From Paenibacillus spiritus (lineage in GTDB: Bacteria; Bacillota; Bacilli; Paenibacillales; Paenibacillaceae): 64,000 nt of DNA. The DNA lies in contig NZ_VYKK01000030.1 of NCBI RefSeq assembly GCF_008710135.1, forward strand, positions 1 through 64,000, read 5' to 3'. The position numbers and the translations under genes were made by a program. The notes beneath the pieces are model-generated. The model was given only the letters and a program-made list of their open reading frames with translations, searched no databases and was not told the origin of the DNA. This document shows positions 60,785 through 64,000 of the stretch, in pieces; position 1 is the stretch's first letter; the number at the start of each line of letters is the position of its first letter.

Positions 60785-61264
60785 ATGTTTCAGGCCATGC
60801 CCTATGACGGCACCCGCAGCGAGCGTTTCGAGGCCGTTCTTGCCCAGCTCGGCTCGCTGATTCAAGATGAGCCGAATGCCGTCGCCAATCTGGCCAACGC
60901 ATCCGCTCTGCTCAAAGCTTCCCTGCCCGATACGAACTGGGCCGGATTCTACTTATACGACGGCACGGAGCTCGTCCTGGGTCCGTTCCAGGGGCTTCCG
61001 GCCTGCATCCGGATTCCGCTCGGCCGCGGAGTCTGCGGCACCGCAGCGGCTGAGCGCCGGACGCTGGTCGTCGGCGACGTGCACGCTTTTCCCGGCCATA
61101 TCGCCTGCGATGCCGCCTCCAACAGCGAGATCGTTGTGCCGCTCGTCCAGGAAGACCGCCTGCTGGGGGTACTCGACATCGACAGCCCGATCAAGCACCG
61201 GTTCGACGATGACGAGCGCCGGTTCCTGGAGCGTTTTGCCGCCATCGTAGCCGCCGTCCTGTAA
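60785..61264 (+). CDS. msrC: Free methionine-(R)-sulfoxide reductase (GAF domain)
   Basis: 159 residues, single GAF domain. The three Cys of the fRMsr family are present: Cys74 (LPACIRI), Cys84 (GVCGTAA) and catalytic Cys108 (HIACDAASNSEIVVPL), equivalent to E. coli Cys84/94/118. It reduces free L-methionine-R-sulfoxide. AAAGGTG lies upstream of the ATG. Single gene with own promoter and terminator. Confidence 0.93.
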   Translation: MFQAMPYDGTRSERFEAVLAQLGSLIQDEPNAVANLANASALLKASLPDTNWAGFYLYDGTELVLGPFQGLPACIRIPLGRGVCGTAAAERRTLVVGDVHAFPGHIACDAASNSEIVVPLVQEDRLLGVLDIDSPIKHRFDDDERRFLERFAAIVAAVL

Positions 61265-61314
61265 GCCGCCGAAGCGTCCGAAGGATCGCCTCCCGGTCTG
61301 CGCAGAGAAACCGC

Positions 61315-61358
61315 GAACAGCCCCCTCACTTGCCGCAAGGCGGGAGAGGGGGCTGTTC
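61315..61358. terminator. Bidirectional terminator between msrC and glgP
   Basis: 13-bp stem GAACAGCCCCCTC / GAGGGGGCTGTTC with further inner pairing. Confidence 0.75.
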
Positions 61359-61450
61359 GGCGTACTTGGCGTTCCGGCTGAAGTCCGGCTGAAGTCGGAC
61401 ATCTGTCATGTCAGGCTGCCTCGGCTCCTCCGCAGCGAACACGGTCTGCT

Positions 61451-63889
61451 CTACAGCTCTACCGGCCGGATATTCCAAATCTCCGAAGCGTAGCGGCTGA
61501 TGGTGCTGTCGCTTGAGAATTTGCCGGAGTGGGCAATGTTGATAATGGATTTCTTGAGCCATTCGGGACGGTTGCGATAAGCCCGGTCAATCTCCACATG
61601 GGTCTCGACATACGAGGCGAAATCCTTGAGGACAAAGAATTCGTCGTTGTTGTCCAGCAGCGAGTGGAAGATTTGACCGAAATCCTGCCCGTCGCAGCAG
61701 AACGCGCCGGGGTTCATGAGCTGGTCCAGCACTTCCTTGACCCGCCCGTCGCCGTTGTAGATATCCCGGGCGTAATAGCCGCCGTGCTGATAATAATCCA
61801 GCACCTGCTCTGCGCTCAGGCCGAACAGGAACATGTTCTCATTGCCCAGCATTTCGTGCATCTCGACATTCGCGCCGTCCATCGTGCCGATGGTCAGCGC
61901 GCCGTTCATCATGAATTTCATGTTGCCCGTGCCCGACGCTTCCTTGCTCGCCGTCGAGATCTGCTCGCTGACATCGGCCGCCGGAATGATCTTCTCGGCC
62001 AGCGATACCGAATAGTTCTCCAGGAAGAAGATCTGAAGCTTGCCGTTGACGTCCTTGTCATTGTTGACCGTATGGGCAACCGTATTGATAAGCTTGATGA
62101 TCCGTTTTGCCAGATGGTAGCTTGGCGCAGCCTTGGCCCCGAAGATGAACGTTCTTGGCACTATGTCCATCGACGGCGCAGCCTTGATCTGATTATAGAG
62201 ATGCATGATATGCAGAATGTTCAGAAGCTGGCGCTTGTACGCGTGCAGCCGCTTCACCTGGACATCGAAGATGGAATCGGGATTGACCTTGACACCGTGC
62301 CGGCTCTCAATATACTGCGCAAGCCGGAGCTTGTTGGCGCGCTTGACCTCGCCGATCTTCTCCTGGAAGGAGGCATCCTCGCAGTACTTAATCAGCCCGA
62401 TCAGCTCCTGCGGATGCGTCTTCCAGCGGGTTCCGATCGTATCGTCGATCAGATCCTTCAGCTGCGGATTGGCGTGCAGCAGCCAGCGCCGGTGCGTAAT
62501 GCCGTTCGTCTTGTTATTGAACCGGTCGGGAAACATCTCGTCGAAGAGCCGCATTTCCCGTTTGCGCAGAATTTCGGTATGGAGCGCCGCAACGCCGTTG
62601 ACGCTGTGGCTGCCGACGATGGCCAGGTTGGCCATGCGCACCTGATCGCCGTAGATAATGGCCATGTCCGCAAGACGCCCCTCATCGCCGGGATAGCGCC
62701 GCAGCAATTCGGCGCAGTAGCGGGCATTGATCTCCTCGATGATCTGGAATACGCGCGGCAGCAGCTCGCGCACCATCGGCACCGGCCACTTCTCCAGCGC
62801 TTCGCTCAAGATTGTATGATTCGTATAGGAGACCATGCGGGTCACGATGTCCCAGGCTTGATCCCAGCCCATCTTCTTCTCGTCCATCAGAAGGCGCATC
62901 AGCTCGGGAATGACGAGCGTCGGGTGGGTGTCGTTGATATGAAGCGCCACCTTGTCCGGCAGCGCGGTATACGGCAGTCCGAGCTTGTCGAACGTGCGCA
63001 GAATGCTCTGCAAGCCTGCGCTGCACATGAAATACTGCTGCTTCAGCCGGAGCAGCTTGCCTTCATAGCGGGAATCGTCCGGATAGAGAAACTCGGAGAT
63101 GGACTCGACGGAACGCTTGTACTCCAGAAATTTGTGATAATCGCTTCCCGCCCGCATCCCGAACGCCTTGGACGGCTGCATGACCGACTCCGCGCTCCAG
63201 TTGCGCAGCGTATTGACGTGCCGCTCGTCGGCGCCGATGATCGGGATGTCGTACGGTACCGCCCGGACCGTCTCGTAATCCTTATGCTCGAATACAAGCT
63301 CGCCGCTGCTGTCGACATCGGTCTCCACACGGCCCCAGAACTTCACGTCCACGCTCTTGTCCTCGCGGCGCACTTCCCATACATTGCCCTTCTGCAGCCA
63401 GTAGTCCGGAAGCTCCACCTGGTAGCCGTCCACGATCTTCTGCTCGAAAAGTCCGTATTTGTAGCGGATGCCGCATCCGTGTCCGGCATAGCCCAGCGAG
63501 GCCAGCGAGTCCATGAAGCAGGCCGCCAGACGCCCGAGGCCGCCGTTCCCAAGCCCCGGATCGGGTTCTTCCTCCTCGATGTCGTCCAGGCGGAAGCCCA
63601 GCTCTTCCAGCCCGTCCCGGACGACTTCCAGATCGCCCATGTTGAGCAGATTGTTGCCGAGCAGCCGGCCGATCAGAAATTCCATGGAGAAATAATACAC
63701 CTGCTTCTCCTGGCCCTGCCGATAGCGGCGGTTCGTCTCGGCCCAGTTCCGGCCGGCCTGCTCCCGGACCATATTGCCCAGAATGTTGAAGACATCGGCG
63801 CCGGAAGCCTCTTCGAGCGGCTTGCCCAGCTGATCGACAATTTTGTCGGTAAATGCGGCTTTGAAACGTTCTTTATCGGTAAATAGCAA
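61451..63889 (-). CDS. glgP: Glycogen phosphorylase
   Basis: 812 residues, GT35 family, starting at a TTG (GGAGG 7 nt upstream; no ATG fits). YYFSMEFLIGRLLGNNL, EEEPDPGLGNGGLGRLAACFMDS, ALHINDTHP and the PLP site Lys658 in EASGTGNMKFMMNGALTIGTMDGANVE are intact. It releases glucose-1-phosphate from glycogen. It is the last gene of a minus-strand glycogen operon; the preceding gene ends 52 nt upstream. Confidence 0.97.
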   Translation of the reverse strand: MLFTDKERFKAAFTDKIVDQLGKPLEEASGADVFNILGNMVREQAGRNWAETNRRYRQGQEKQVYYFSMEFLIGRLLGNNLLNMGDLEVVRDGLEELGFRLDDIEEEEPDPGLGNGGLGRLAACFMDSLASLGYAGHGCGIRYKYGLFEQKIVDGYQVELPDYWLQKGNVWEVRREDKSVDVKFWGRVETDVDSSGELVFEHKDYETVRAVPYDIPIIGADERHVNTLRNWSAESVMQPSKAFGMRAGSDYHKFLEYKRSVESISEFLYPDDSRYEGKLLRLKQQYFMCSAGLQSILRTFDKLGLPYTALPDKVALHINDTHPTLVIPELMRLLMDEKKMGWDQAWDIVTRMVSYTNHTILSEALEKWPVPMVRELLPRVFQIIEEINARYCAELLRRYPGDEGRLADMAIIYGDQVRMANLAIVGSHSVNGVAALHTEILRKREMRLFDEMFPDRFNNKTNGITHRRWLLHANPQLKDLIDDTIGTRWKTHPQELIGLIKYCEDASFQEKIGEVKRANKLRLAQYIESRHGVKVNPDSIFDVQVKRLHAYKRQLLNILHIMHLYNQIKAAPSMDIVPRTFIFGAKAAPSYHLAKRIIKLINTVAHTVNNDKDVNGKLQIFFLENYSVSLAEKIIPAADVSEQISTASKEASGTGNMKFMMNGALTIGTMDGANVEMHEMLGNENMFLFGLSAEQVLDYYQHGGYYARDIYNGDGRVKEVLDQLMNPGAFCCDGQDFGQIFHSLLDNNDEFFVLKDFASYVETHVEIDRAYRNRPEWLKKSIINIAHSGKFSSDSTISRYASEIWNIRPVEL

Positions 63890-63940
63890 AAGAGTTCCTC
63901 CTGACGTTCGCTAATTATGGCGCAGGACGGCGGGAAAGGG

Positions 63941-64000
63941 CTACATTTTGCTGCTCTTGGCAATGACGAACGGGCGGCGGCTGTCTCCGACCAGAACCCG
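63941..64000 (-). CDS. C-terminal end of an upstream gene (partial, probably glycogen operon)
   Basis: The last 19 codons before a TAG at 63941-63943 read RVLVGDSRRPFVIAKSSKM. The frame runs off the right edge. In Bacillales glgP follows glgB/glgC/glgD/glgA genes, so it may be a GlgC/GlgD-type ADP-glucose pyrophosphorylase subunit, but too little is visible to name it. Confidence 0.6.
   Translation of the reverse strand, partial: RVLVGDSRRPFVIAKSSKM

Noticed and set aside
61529..63886. 785-codon open frame on the plus strand opposite glgP
   Set aside because: Antisense shadow of a complete glycogen phosphorylase gene with intact motifs.

Overview
The window looks like a GC-rich member of the Paenibacillaceae (Paenibacillus or a close relative). 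Evidence: strong AGGAGG-type ribosome binding sites, boxA-containing rrn leader, Bacillus-type purine control (PurR boxes plus guanine riboswitch), EcsAB, YneF, bacilliredoxin, an MhqR-like regulator, and exported enzymes carrying copper-amine-oxidase-N stalk domains. The species cannot be fixed from sequence alone. Most genes lie on the minus strand, the same strand as the rRNA operon whose leader forms the left edge, so the minus strand is probably the leading strand here.

Layout. 1-330: leader and tandem promoters of an rRNA operon whose 16S gene starts just outside the window. 0.45-7.7 kb: surface region with an exported transglutaminase-like protein behind two tandem GEMM-I (cyclic dinucleotide) riboswitch aptamers, a class D sortase, and a glycosylation set (GtrA flippase-like, polyprenyl-phosphate glycosyltransferase, giant two-module GT-C/PMT protein). 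7.9-11.7 kb: purine genes pbuG and guaA. 12-17.7 kb: TgpA-like transglutaminase, DUF58 protein and polysaccharide deacetylase. 17.7-21.2 kb: DedA, MarR-controlled EmrB-type exporter, DUF5412 protein. 21.3-25.5 kb: a roughly 1417-residue fused acyl-CoA dehydratase activase/dehydratase-like iron-sulfur protein. 25.7-37 kb: housekeeping and envelope genes (bcp, LytR-CpsA-Psr, gsaB/hemL, def, SGNH hydrolase, suhB, fabI, uvsE, ddl, amidase). 37.2-45.6 kb: aconitase, an IclR regulator sharing a palindrome with acnA, an alpha/beta hydrolase, a fused superoxide dismutase, a PNPOx-like stress protein, and a LeuA/Re-citrate-synthase-like enzyme. 45.8-48.7 kb: probable operon lepB-queG-yneF-folE. 48.8-55.1 kb: GNAT, sodA, acpS-mutY, hydrolase, bacilliredoxin, FAD oxidoreductase. 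55.2-61.3 kb: ecsAB, MFS exporter divergent from an MhqR-like regulator, GNAT, a small winged-helix protein, and free-methionine-sulfoxide reductase. 61.4-64 kb: glgP and the last codons of the preceding gene.

No CRISPR array, insertion sequence, prophage or tRNA gene was recognised. The most unusual items are (1) the two non-identical GEMM-I aptamers, the proximal one with an A at the ligand-discriminating position; (2) a near-identical palindrome in front of acnA and of the neighbouring iclR-type gene; (3) the fused activase/dehydratase protein with two palindromes upstream; (4) the LeuA-like enzyme without regulatory domain that resembles Re-citrate synthases; and (5) the double GT-C glycosyltransferase.
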